Assembly: GCA_900660155.1 (NCBI GenBank)
Contig: CABFPE010000352.1
Coordinates: 690,671-754,670 of the forward strand
Reading direction: 5' to 3'
Length of the DNA stretch: 64,000 nucleotides
From: Hofstenia miamia
Lineage: Eukaryota > Xenacoelomorpha > Acoela > Hofsteniidae
Both the position numbers and the translations under genes were made by a program. The notes under the pieces are model-generated. The model worked only from the letters and a program-made list of their open reading frames with translations, did no database searches and was not told the DNA's origin. Shown piece by piece: positions 43,840 through 54,928 of the stretch; position 1 is the stretch's first letter, and each line of letters opens with the position of its first letter.

Positions 43840-44333
43840 AATGCAATTGTTTTGTGTTAGAAAGTCTCTTCCCAGGTTCATTTTGTGAGGTAGAGGTTGA
43901 TCATGGGTATCTATGATAAAGATGTTGTGTTCAAATTTTATTGGCACATTTGTCAGCCATTAACATTATGGAAGCTCCAGTGTCCACTGTTGCTTTTATA
44001 TTTACAATAGTGATTGTTAACAGGATGACGTCTCTTTCTTAGAGACACTCCTCATTGCCATTTGGGGCTGATGCCCTTCTTAGTTTGAAGTGTCATTTTC
44101 TTGTTCTGTTATTAATTCATCAGCATTTTCAGCAGTACAGAAGCCATCATCATTTATTGCATAAATTACTGCATTGTTTGCATTTTATTTTGGATGTGTT
44201 CACTTCCATTTGTTGTAGAGATTTTTCGGTTTCAGCATTTTTAACTCTTTGTTGGAATCGAGTTATTCCTGTTGAAGTTTGTATTCCCAGCATCAACTGG
44301 TTTAGTGTTATAGAAGTAAGAGAACACAAATGA
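43840..44333 (-). pseudogene. Gypsy element 3: Gag end and protease
   Basis: The protease active-site loop ATVDTGASIML (DTG at 43976-43984) is intact. It is followed, after a frame change, by LPHKMNLGRDFL near 43875-43905. Upstream, about 44080-44290, a minus-strand stretch (TGITRFQQRVKNAETEKSLQ, then CKQCSNLC) probably derives from the end of Gag. It marks the right edge of the CpG-poor block. Confidence 0.7.
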
Positions 44334-45514
44334 CATCTACAGTATGAAGCCCAAAAAACAACTGTGAGTAAGCACCAACTGTGAGAAAATCCACTAATCA
44401 GCTTGCATGAGTAATTTAGTATAATGATCAGCAAGAGGATAATTAAACTAAGCATCACGCATGTGAAACAAAAATTATGTATTAACACTTGATTAGAGTT
44501 TGTCACTAGAGACTTTTGTACAAAGTCGAACTGAAACATCACAGCCATATATATCATATATCAAATTGTGGAGTGAAAAAAGTGTAAACTTGTGTTTTAA
44601 ACATTCACCCAACACTTGCTCAGAACGCAGAAAGAAGTTGGTGTTAGGTTCATTATATTCCAACAGTATATGATATATAGGCACTTAATATTTGTTTAGA
44701 AATTTTCACTTAAAAAATGAAGTCTTCAGGGGAATTTGGAATAAAATTTTTTTTTCATTTTCAGCAAAATGAGGCGAAATACATTTTAGTGAAATGTCTA
44801 TAAAGCTTTTACAATTAAATATCATTTAATATTTAAAACACTGTGCAGGAACAGGGCTAAGAACCAATTCTAAAAAACGGGAAAACCTTTAGGGAGACCC
44901 TATGCTAAGAATTATTAAGGATTTCCTATAAGTGCAGTCAACATTATTAATGAAATCTACATGAATCTGTCTAGAGGCTCAATTTGAAAATGATTTAAAA
45001 CATTTTGAAATTTCAAAATGTAAATAAAATTTGCATGCATCATATATTTTACAAATAGCGACCAATCAAAATAGAGCAGAGCATTTAATATTGTGTTGAG
45101 CAATATAAAAATATAAAATGTAAATGTTTTCAGAATTTGTAGCTCAGCATAATTGCACATCGTCCTCTTCCTCCGCAAACTTAAGCTCTGCATAATGTTG
45201 GCAAGTAGCACAACAAGAACACCAAAATATCCAAGAAAAATCTCCAAGACATGTTCCGACAATATTGCGTGATTTGCGAATCTAAATTTGATAATAGATG
45301 ACATAAATATATGTTTATATTCTGGTACATTTAAACGTATTTAGTTTTATAAATCTGTGCTTAATCCATTAGTCCCTGAGTACCTAACTTATAGAAAATT
45401 AACAAGTGCACTCTATTTATTTGCAACAGGTTAACACAATCAATAATAATATACAAAAAATTCAAAAAAATATTTAATTCCTTTGAAGTATGGAACTGTC
45501 ATATAAATAGGACG
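44334..45514. other. Intergenic, nothing recognised
   Basis: CpG reappears here at normal density. The minus-strand frame at 44957-45304 is leucine-rich but matches nothing I recognise. Confidence 0.45.
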
Positions 45515-46620
45515 CTAGGGCTTTGGCAGTGTACGAAATTTTGAAAAACTATTTTGACATAATGTAATATTGCATTTTTTGATGTAACTTAATGGCTTTT
45601 TAATGCAGCCACATCCTTGGCAACGCCTTTGCTTAGTTCTCCTTTCCATAAAATGCTCTTCATTGTCAAATCGAAGTGATGCTGGCGGCCCAGTAATTTT
45701 GCTACATGGTTGTTGACGTTTTGACCTCTTTAAATAAAAAGTAACAACATCGCTTTTAAATGAAGGTTGGTACAAATTTCCTAAAAATTTCCTATGTAAA
45801 ATCCATGCATTACTAAGCGTAATGTCAAACAAATTTGTTACACGACACTAATACCACTTTTTAGATGATATTGAACTTCTATATGTCAAAACAAAATTGT
45901 CTATTTGATCAACCCCGCCCACTCCTTTGTTATATACATGAAAAACGCAAGGCATGGTAATATCCTTCTTAGAAAACTTCCCATCCACCTTCATCCATCA
46001 TTTCACATTACCATCATGGGAACACCTTTGTTGGTCATCCACTTTGTTATTGTAATTTCATTGACGGAAACTCATTTATTTAATTTTAATAAATAAACAA
46101 ATGCTTAATTACTGCTTCAGAGTACATTGTTGTGATAAACATTTAATTCTGTAATGTGATATTGAACTTTCTTTAAAATTAATAGCTCGTTCAAGGCTGC
46201 AATTTTTCAAACTAAGCAATGCTCTTAAAAGATATTCTAAATATTGTTTAAAATGGGACTCAGAATTTCATGGACAGCTTCTATTTGATAAGAAAATAAA
46301 AAATATATAAATGTTTGCATGCCACCAATCTATTCTAAGTTTGAGAATGATCATTTATGATTACCTAAAAAATTTCAACGCTTATAATTCAAAACTAATA
46401 AAGTTATCCAAAATCTGTGAGCAAGACTGTATAGAGAATTGTTTTCCCTTTCAATTTCATTCTTACCTTGCGACCTGTCACTAATCCGTCAAAGCGCTAC
46501 AAATTTTTACAGTGTGCCTTAACGAGGCACAATAGTTGTAGCTGTCATGGCCTTAGAAATTCTGATTACCTAAATATTAAAAATGATGAAAATTTATATC
46601 ATTTTTTAAGAAATTGGAAC
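45515..46620 (-). pseudogene. piggyBac-like transposase, C-terminal half, decayed (copy 2)
   Basis: The frame at 45515-45832 gives ITLSNAWILHRKF, DVVTFYLKRSKRQQP, LRFDNEEHFMERRTKQRRCQ, and a C-terminal Cys-rich zinc domain (CQGCGCIKK, then KKCNITLC), as in piggyBac/PGBD proteins. Upstream on the minus strand (45850-45960), VYNKGVGGVDQIDNF carries the late conserved Asp. KAMTATTIVPR near 46560 matches the ATGTxR segment. Stops and frame changes lie between. Unlike copy 1, this copy keeps CpG. Confidence 0.8.
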
Positions 46621-48960
46621 TTTCAATGAAAAATCATGAAACTTTTCAAGTACTTCACCCACATCATTACACTTTTGTACAAATTTTCAACAGTATGTTC
46701 ACCAATACTAGTGACCATATCTCATATTTTCCAAATTTCATAATATGTTTGAAGAAAATTGACTGAATATTTGGAAAAAAAGTTTGTCTTTATAAAGAAC
46801 ATTTGCAGTTTAGGGTTTAGCCCAACCAGGAGTTTTACTGCCTCAGCGACATTAACTGAACTCTTCTTACATACTAAGGTCTAAAGCTCTTACCTCCAAG
46901 TTTTCCACTGTCTTCTTTTCCTCAGAGAAAGCTGATCATGTATGGTTCAATTCAACATCTTCAAATAAAAATTCGGAATTTGATAAAAATTTCACTTGAA
47001 TTTGTTATCTGTTCACAGATGAAAAGTCATTTGCATCAACATGCCAAGATAAGGTTTCAATATCCACACCAAGCTTAAAAAAGCAGATGAAAGAATTTTT
47101 TTCAATGAGATTGAAAATGAGCTGCCCCTGGTTTCCTATCTTTCGTAATATATTCTTGTACCAAAGTAATTTCTTGCCAAACTGGGTTATTGATGTCCTA
47201 TTTTTAGCTTTCTTTTATTTGCATTTATCCACATAAGGATATGTAATAATAAAAGAACCAAATTCCCATATTTAACCATTAAAATTCAACTTCAAGAGCT
47301 TAACAATATTGATAATTACAAGGTTCCTTCTGTTTAATGATCTTTCTATATGACTGACAGTATCAGGCTCAACAAAATCCATCGAAAAATTTGAAGAAAC
47401 AGTAAATTTCAGAGGAAAATCTGAAACATAACACAGTGCAAAAGCAGGATTTTGAAATGAATTTGTTGCAAATTTGTTTTTGAATAAATTCAAAATTTGG
47501 GTTTGCACGTCATCCATTTCATTTTTGGTCAGAAGTTGAAATATCTTTTAGACAGCATTAATATTGATAATAATGCACATGAAATCTCAGCACTAAACTA
47601 AATTTGGCATTACCAGTAAAATATCATAATATTCTTGTTTCATTAGATGAAAAACTGTTAGGCATTGGAGAGTGAGCATATTTGCAAGCAAGCACAAACA
47701 TTTGAACTCAATATTTTTTGTGCCTGTGATTCTTCATATACTTAGTAGAGATATATTTATGGGGAATGCACAAAAATCTTGCATTGTGATTGATTTTTGC
47801 ATTCGTTTCTTTTAATCTTGAAGAATTATCTGCACAGACAATTACTGTACAAGTCACAAGCTGGAATTTGTTCTTACTTACAAAAATGAACATTGCTGGA
47901 TAGAATTCGAAGATATTTGCCGTCTGCGGAAGTCTTGATTTGAGAGTCAATATATTTTTATTATCATAATAACCAAATTGTTTCCGTCTCTTATCAAGCA
48001 AAGAAAAACAAACACGTTATTATTATTATTATTATGAGATTGTTATAGAGAAGCAAACTAAAATGCGGCCTTGACTTGCTTGATGATGAAAAGAAATTAG
48101 CGGTCTCTTCTTTTCTCATTGCTGTAGCATATAATACACATGATTTTGAGATGGAAAATGGATGTAAACTGAACAAGGAAGCATAATTTTTGTAGAAATG
48201 TCTTTTTTGTGTGCTGAGAAATATGTTAAAAATCATGTTCAGCATCCAAAGTTTAAGAAGATTGTTTCAAGTCATGCCCTTGCTACAAAACTTTTAAGTG
48301 AAACATTCCCAATATCATCAGCCAAAGGAAAGTGTTCAAAATTGCACTGCTGATGGCAAAATGTTCCATTAAACTTGCGAGAATTATTCTAATTATGTTT
48401 GCATACACTTTGCTATATTTCTAAATCAGCACCATGCAAATCGTGCTCTCCATAGATTTCTGGTCTTGTTTTGAATACAAGTGGCGATGTTTCAAATAAA
48501 TGTATGTTGTATTTGTTCACCTAAGAATATTAAATAAGGTTTTTTATTTCAAAGTTCTTGTAAGTTCTAATTTCAATCATCAATTATATGCAATAATATA
48601 GACATAGTGTGCAGATTATAATGAATATTTCAAATATTTACAAGAATGTATTTTCTATAGGTAATGCGTCAAGGAGTCCTCTTCATTAATATAATAAATA
48701 ATAGCATGATGTCAGGAAATGCTGACAGAAGTTAGATAAAATGTGATATTTCAGGCGTTTTAATAAGGGTTAAATAGAAACACATTGATAAACTGAGAGA
48801 AACCAGACTTTTCTGATTATCAAATAATTATAGCTTCAAATCAAATCAAATTTATTGCGAGAAAAAACACGAGAAATAGAAAAGATTTTTCAAGTTAGAT
48901 AAAAAACTTATTCCGCATATAAACTTTTTTCATTTTAAGAAAAAATGATTATTATCTAGG
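46621..48960. other. Unassigned region with two minus-strand frames
   Basis: Frames at 47272-47517 (81 codons) and 47708-48001 (97 codons, containing CADNSSRLKETNAK) read in the piggyBac direction and could be diverged upstream transposase or unrelated exons. A forward stretch near 47010-47200 is also protein-like. An ATT trinucleotide run occurs near 48017-48035. No confident call. Confidence 0.35.
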
Positions 48961-49500
48961 AATGAACAAATAGCAATTATAATGACGATATCCCAACAAC
49001 AGTAAGATGTGACGGATTACCAAGCCTGTGTGCATCAACAAGATCTAGAACTGAACCTAAATGAATATTACAAGTAGATTGTACTAAGGCAGCCTCTTCT
49101 CGATGACACATATGAGTGGTTTACAGAACTGGATAGTTCAATAACACACACTAGATTGCCTTTAACTAGGGCAAAATATCAACCTCATCAGCCATTCATT
49201 GCTACTCAAACTCCTTACTCACATATGTATTATTTTAATGGTTACCAACTGTGGCCAGTGTCCCATAAGGAATCAAACAGACCTTGTCTATTAGCATTAT
49301 TAATTGACACCCTTCTGAGAGATTATACTAACCGCATAAAATTTACTGATAATACCATAACATGGAAGGTGGTAACAGTGAATCGAGTCAGTCAAGCTGA
49401 TCTGCTTGTTTAAAATGTTCATGAATGGAGGATCCGCAATAAACTGCACCTGCATCCTACCAAATCCAAAGAAATGGTAGTTTCATTTCTTAACCAATTC
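48961..49500 (+). pseudogene. Non-LTR reverse transcriptase fragment
   Basis: The 85-codon frame at 49156-49413 and its continuation carry LLALLIDTLLRDY, IKFTDNTITWKVV and, after a stop, NKLHLHPTKSKEMVVSFLNQ. This matches the end of motif B, motif C (the usual VDD reads TDN) and the following N-P-x-K-[CS]-K-E-M region of a non-LTR RT family. It is a fragment with no EN or 3' tail recognised. Confidence 0.6.
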
Positions 49501-50290
49501 AACCCACCAGTAGAAGTAATAGTAAAATGAATTTACATTAAGCAGACTACCTACATTAAACTACCTGAACATATGTACAAGATCTAAAGAAAAAAGCAAA
49601 TATTTCAAAGATAGGTCTAAAAGCATAAAAATGATTGTCTGTCCTCGACTTGCTTAAACAAAATGGAGAGAACACTTCCACAGGGATAGAGTTTTACTGT
49701 TAAGTAATTCATTCAATCCTTTAATGCACTTTTTCGGCATGGAACAGCCAATTATATTTTTATGAATCTCAATCAACCAAACGCATTCAAAAACAAGTAC
49801 TTAAGATATATAATCCTGACTTTTTGTCATATAATGATCGTTGTATTCGATAGAGGCCCTATATTCCGGTCGTAAGTTGATAAATATAAGAATGTGGGTC
49901 AAATCACAGAACAGCAAACATTCCTTCACATTTAACATACATTTCTCTCCTTTAAATATCAAGTTTGCTATTGACATCTACAACAAGTAAAAACTACCAT
50001 GTACTTTTATTTTAATATTGTATACTTCTGTGAGGAGGACCAGCTGCAGTCAGTCGCTGCCTATGTCTGCAGCATAACACCATTCATTTTATAAAATTAT
50101 TGCTTTGCACTTTATTGTTCAATACACAGCAAAATTTACCCAACCATAATAAACAATATAATTGTTGCATTAAAATATTGCGATTTGGACAAACGCAGAT
50201 CAAAAGCTTAAAGACTAAAACTGAATGAACATGAAAACCTGAATGTATAAACATAATAAAAGTATGATTCTTAACACTATAAACGGATTA
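49501..50290. other. 3' flank/UTR of the PLAC8-like gene
   Basis: No coding frame. It contains a candidate minus-strand AATAAA at 50111-50116, about 175 bp past the stop codon of the PLAC8-like gene. Confidence 0.4.
50111..50116 (-). terminator. Candidate polyadenylation signal of the PLAC8-like gene
   Basis: AATAAA on the minus strand downstream of the stop codon at 50291. Plausible distance, but the hexamer is common in AT-rich DNA. Confidence 0.35.
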
Positions 50291-50749
50291 TCACATTTCT
50301 ATACTTATATAAAAAAATACCAGAATTCTCATGATGACAAGGCAAATAAAGATAATCAAGCCAATTATTCTAGTGATCCAGTTTAAAATTACTGCATCAT
50401 GATAGTACGGATTGTCCGTTACAATTTGTAAGTTTCCTTTAGTTTCTTTCTCACCCGCTATAACAAGAAGTATTTCCAAAATGATGGTAACAAATAATCC
50501 AAAGTATAAAAATCTAAGGGCAATAAATATCCGATGAAATTTTGCTTTTTTTGCAACGATGCATTCGCTAACGCAGGGAAGAAACATTGTCAAGAGACAA
50601 AACCCAACATCATTGAAACAGTCACATATATCTCGATGCCAATCTCTTAAAACTTGACCAACGGGGTATGGAGTTTGAGGTGTCGCATCTACTCCATAAA
50701 CTTGAGGCGGGGGAGGTTGCTGGTAAGGATATTGTTGAGGATGACTACC
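50291..50749 (-). CDS. PLAC8-like Cys-rich membrane protein, last exon
   Basis: The exon opens after a TTTTTAG acceptor (minus strand, at 50750) and runs 153 codons to the stop. The N-terminal part is Pro/Gln/Tyr-rich (HPQQYPYQQPPPPQVYG). Then comes DWHRDICDCFNDVGFCLL followed by FLPCVSECIVAKK, which fits the first half of the PLAC8/cornifelin motif (W-x3-ICDCF-x-D-x-G-x-C-L...PC...C). The remainder holds two hydrophobic segments (about residues 78-98 and 120-148 of the exon), so the product is probably an integral membrane protein. The Cys-rich second half of typical PLAC8 domains is absent. The reading phase (0) matches the exon at 61557-61619. Function is unknown; PLAC8 relatives affect cell size, metal homeostasis and differentiation. 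Confidence 0.65.
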   Translation of the reverse strand, partial: GSHPQQYPYQQPPPPQVYGVDATPQTPYPVGQVLRDWHRDICDCFNDVGFCLLTMFLPCVSECIVAKKAKFHRIFIALRFLYFGLFVTIILEILLVIAGEKETKGNLQIVTDNPYYHDAVILNWITRIIGLIIFICLVIMRILVFFYISIEM

Positions 50750-51879
50750 CTAAAAATTGAATTAGGATAAGCTATCAAATAATCAATTAACTTAGCAATT
50801 AAACTTAATCCTTTTGCAAGCACGCTTTGTGCTGCACTATTAAGCCTTTTTAAACATTAAAAATGCTTAGTTAAAATTATGGATATTAAAGGTAACTAGC
50901 CCCCTAATCAAAATTCTTTCGGCTGCCACTGTCTCTCATAAATTGTTGAGTGATTGCGGTAAGCACACAGCTTTAGTAAGCTTGAAAGATAGGAGTAGAC
51001 GTATCTTGGTTTTGCTAGAATTTGAAAAATTGCTAGCATATCCTCATTGAGTGAAGGCGTACAATGGCCAAAAACGCAATGTTCACTATCACAGTTGTAT
51101 TCAAATACATTTTATATTTTCACGAAAATTATAATTTTTATACAACTATTTGATTAACATTTCTAATCAAAATCCAAGATCAATCTTTAATTATGTTAAT
51201 ATTCCCTTAGATATTCATTGTTATTGATTGTTGAAAATGCATAAGGTTGAAGGAAATGCATAGTCCTAGCCTCATAATTTCGTTTTAAAAGGTTTCCTGC
51301 ATAATATAATTTTTTATGCTTTCTTGAAATCAATAACACAACTGTTTTGATGTATAATATACATTTCAATTGCATTTTGCACCCAAGCCGATTCACGCCA
51401 CCGAGCAAGATTTCGAACATACCGCCGCCAACTGATACAGGAATGGCGAGTAGCTTAAGCATGTATGTATACCCATGTAGCATCATGGTCTCCATTACGT
51501 CTTCACTCTATATTCATCAGTAAACTAAATAAGCCCTTGAGACATCTTGAATACTAATGAACAATATTGGTTATTTTAATTTAAAATTTAAGAAATTTAA
51601 GGAAATGTTTATTCAAAGGTGTTTCTTCAAATGTATATTTTTTTTCAAAAAAATTATAATACAATAGCACAACGAAATTTCAAGTAAATTTATTCACAGA
51701 TATCATGCTACCTAATAACTAACAGCTAAATAGTCATGAAGAAAACTTGTATTTAAATAAATTGAGCTGATAGAAAAAACTTAAAAATTCGTAATTTGAA
51801 GCTCTATAATTTGAATGCTGAAGTTCCCTGTTCACCCTTAGATTGACTACCAAGGATAATTTCACTTAACTGTCAATCT
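50750..51879. other. Intron sequence upstream of the non-LTR pseudogene
   Basis: Lies within the 10.8-kb intron. The minus-strand frame at 51196-51495 shows no domain. Nothing else recognised. Confidence 0.4.
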
Positions 51880-54340
51880 ATAATACAAAAAATGGATCTT
51901 TGAGAAGCAACTTGCTCTGATATTAAATCTGATATAGTAACCATTCAGGAGACTTGGCTCTGTGAAAAGCATGATGATAAGAAAATATATTCTCTCATAA
52001 TTTGGCCCCCATATCGTTGTGATAGACCCAGCAGAGGAGGAAGAGTTTGTGCTTGGCTTCATAGTAATATTGGAAAAATTAAGCAAATTCAGTTGCCTAC
52101 TGAACTTACACATATTGAGGCGACGACTTTTAATTTAATTGGTCTTGAATTTATTTTTATCACCATATATTCCTAATTTGTCAGACTGCAACTATGATGA
52201 TTTTTTTAAGTTAGTAATCGATCTTGTGGATTTATTTTTAAAGAGTCTATCGGAATATAACATAATTATCTGTGGCGATTTCATGGCTGAATTTATAAAA
52301 AGACATCTACAACATCTTGAAATACAACTTGGACTATAGAACATTATAAAGGAATTGACAAATAACAATATCATTTTAGATCTAATTTTAATGGATGTGG
52401 ACTTAAAGGATAACTATAAAGCATCAACGTTTGACCCTTTGGATGATTCCAAACACAGAATTTGTTCAGCTATTCCAAAACGTGCAATTAAGTCATCAAA
52501 TTTCAGCAAATGTGTAGTTTACGACATGAGAGAGCTTTGTAGACGCATTCCGTCAAAAACAGTTGAATAGCAACTTTGAAGAAATGTATAAAGTATCAAA
52601 TATAGATGAAAAACGGATATTTTTTATAGTCTATAACAGCATGCAATGAATGTTATACCCAAAGAGTTGTTGAAATATCTACTAAAGACCCCCCCCCTCC
52701 GTGGATGACACCTAAAATTGAAGCAATAGAAGCAAAAAGGCTCAAAGAGTGCCATCCTGACAAAATTGCGCATTACAAAAATAAATTGGTGAAAGAAATC
52801 AAAAATGCAAAATTGTCATGGGCAAATAATTGTAAAAAGAATACCTCAGGTATGTGGACCGTAATAAATGAAGTAAAGAACCCCAAAAATAGACATCAGA
52901 CTAATACATTAACAGAAGATTGTCTTAATAAAATTGCAGACGTGTTCTCTAATTTTATGCATAACAAAGATAATAAAAAATACAGTTTGATTTGGATGAT
53001 AGTTGGATGCCTCTTACAACTCAATATGACTCGTACTGCTATTTGAGTAAACTAATCACCAGTAAAGGCAAAGGATATGATAACATTCCGACAAAACTAT
53101 ACAAAGCCGCTGCACTGGAACTTGCACACCCGATTTGTCACCTTATAAATTGCTGTGTTCACGAACGCGTAGTTCCAAGTTAATAGAAAAAAGTGTTAAT
53201 TAGTCCGATTCTCAAAATAGCTAGGCCAACACCTAATGACTATCGTCCAATTTCTCTGATCAGTTCATCTGCTAAATACTTGTGTAGCAGCACAAAAAAT
53301 TATTTCTCTGATTTCGATATTTCTCAATTTGCAAATAAAAAAAAGTGTTCCACAACAATTGCTCTGATTGACATCTTAGGTAGTGTAACCAGCTTGTAGA
53401 TGACGGCAAATCTGTGCTGGTAAAATTTTTCGATTTCAGCAACGCATTTGATAGTATTCCTCATGTACTCTTACTGAAAAAACTTGTTGATTTAAATTTC
53501 TCTTTAGTGTCCATCAAAATGTTATCGAACTACTTAACCGATCGATATTTCTGCATTAAAAATGGTAATAAAATGAGCAAATATTACCGTATTACTAGAG
53601 GTGTTCCACAAGAATCACTTTTGGGACCGAAAATGTTTATTGGTTTTGTTGCAGACCAGCAAGTTTCTAATTACGGAAATACATTCGTTAAATGTGCTGA
53701 TGATTTGACTTCGATAACCCCAAAAAAATACACTCATTAAAACCGAGTTTGAACATATACAAAAATGGTCATTAAAAAATGTGTTGAAGTTGAGTACAAT
53801 AGAATCTAAACAAATGGAAGCAATATATATTCTCTTCCTGATGACCTGGAAATTGTATCTACATATAAATTGCTTGGATTAATTATTAATCGAAATCTAA
53901 AGTGGGATGACCATGTAAATTATATTTGTCTCAAAGCCTCAAAACAGCTACATTGTTTAAGAATAACTAGATCTTTGGTTTCAGATAAATTCATATACGA
54001 AGTTTTTCAATCTATTGGGATCAGTATTTTTGATTATGCTGCTGCGGTATTTGTACAATTGCCTGATAAATTGAATAAAAGAATTCAGCTTGTTTGCAAA
54101 GGTGCTTTACGAATTATAGACCAACCAAGTAACATTCACTTAAAATTTCGTAGAATACATCAAGCAATGCAACTATTTCAAAAATTTCTAGAAGCAGATA
54201 ATCCCTTACATAGAAACATTCCGATTATGCTACTTTTTTCTAGAAAATACATCATTGAAAAGCATTATACTCAAATGCGTAGTTCTCAATTATTTATTTT
54301 CGGTGCTAAGTATTTTAATAGTTATTCATTGTAATATTTA
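51880..54340 (+). pseudogene. CR1/L2-like non-LTR retrotransposon, decayed
   Basis: The EN part begins with SDIVTIQETWL (51931-51963, catalytic Glu kept). IIICGDFM follows near 52265, where GDFN is usual. The RT part: KGKGYDNIPTKLYK (53075), NDYRPISLISSSAKYL (53235), motif A KFFDFSNAFDSIPH with both Asp (53425), motif B RGVPQESLLGP (GQGS changed), motif C KCADDLTSI with both Asp (53690), LGLIINRNLKWDDHV (53873), then a C-terminal region to the TAA at 54332. At least five stops or frameshifts break it. It sits antisense to the host PLAC8-like gene, within its intron, and is followed by a (TAC)n tail at about 54380-54392. Confidence 0.88.
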
Positions 54341-54757
54341 ATATGAAAACTTGTTATTTAAAATTTATAATATACGCTTCTACTACTACTACTTGTGCTC
54401 AAAAAATATGAAAAACGCTAGCAAAACCTATTGAACACAATTCAATATTGGCTTACTACATCGCATGCAGAATAATTAACAGCAAAGTTAGTTATAGACC
54501 TAAATCCCATCAAATGACAATCACTTCGCAAGCGAAAAGGGAGTGAAAATTTATTGAAATTACTTCGTTCTTTCTCTATAATTTACATACAAGGGTCAAT
54601 ACTGAAAGTATTTTTTAAAGCATTTATTGTGAATTGCCTGACTTCATAGACTGCTGTGATGCAATCCAATTTGAAGAAACAAGTAGTTGAAATGGACAAA
54701 GCAATGATTTATAATAATTTACCACCATCCTCCTAAGTAAAAAATTTGTTACGCTAA

Positions 54758-54928
54758 CGGTTATTTTTGAACTGAAACGGCCATGGTTAATAAAAACCGT
54801 TTATTTTTGGTGATTTTGTAACGAAAACCGTAATGGTTATAAAATAACGGTTATTTTTCAGTTATTTTTGAACGGAAATTGTTATGGTTATTAACAATCC
54901 GTTTATTTTTGGTCATTTTATAATAAAA
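54758..54928. repeat. Degenerate tandem repeat, ACGGTTATTTTTGAAC type
   Basis: Two related units of about 90 bp, each with AACGGTTATTTTT, AACGG, ATGGTTA and CCGTTTATTTTTGG. They abut the 86-bp satellite. Confidence 0.7.

Noticed and set aside
47272-48001. Host gene exons
   Set aside because: Frames are short, lack clear splice sites or recognisable domains, and lie upstream of a piggyBac remnant in the same direction.
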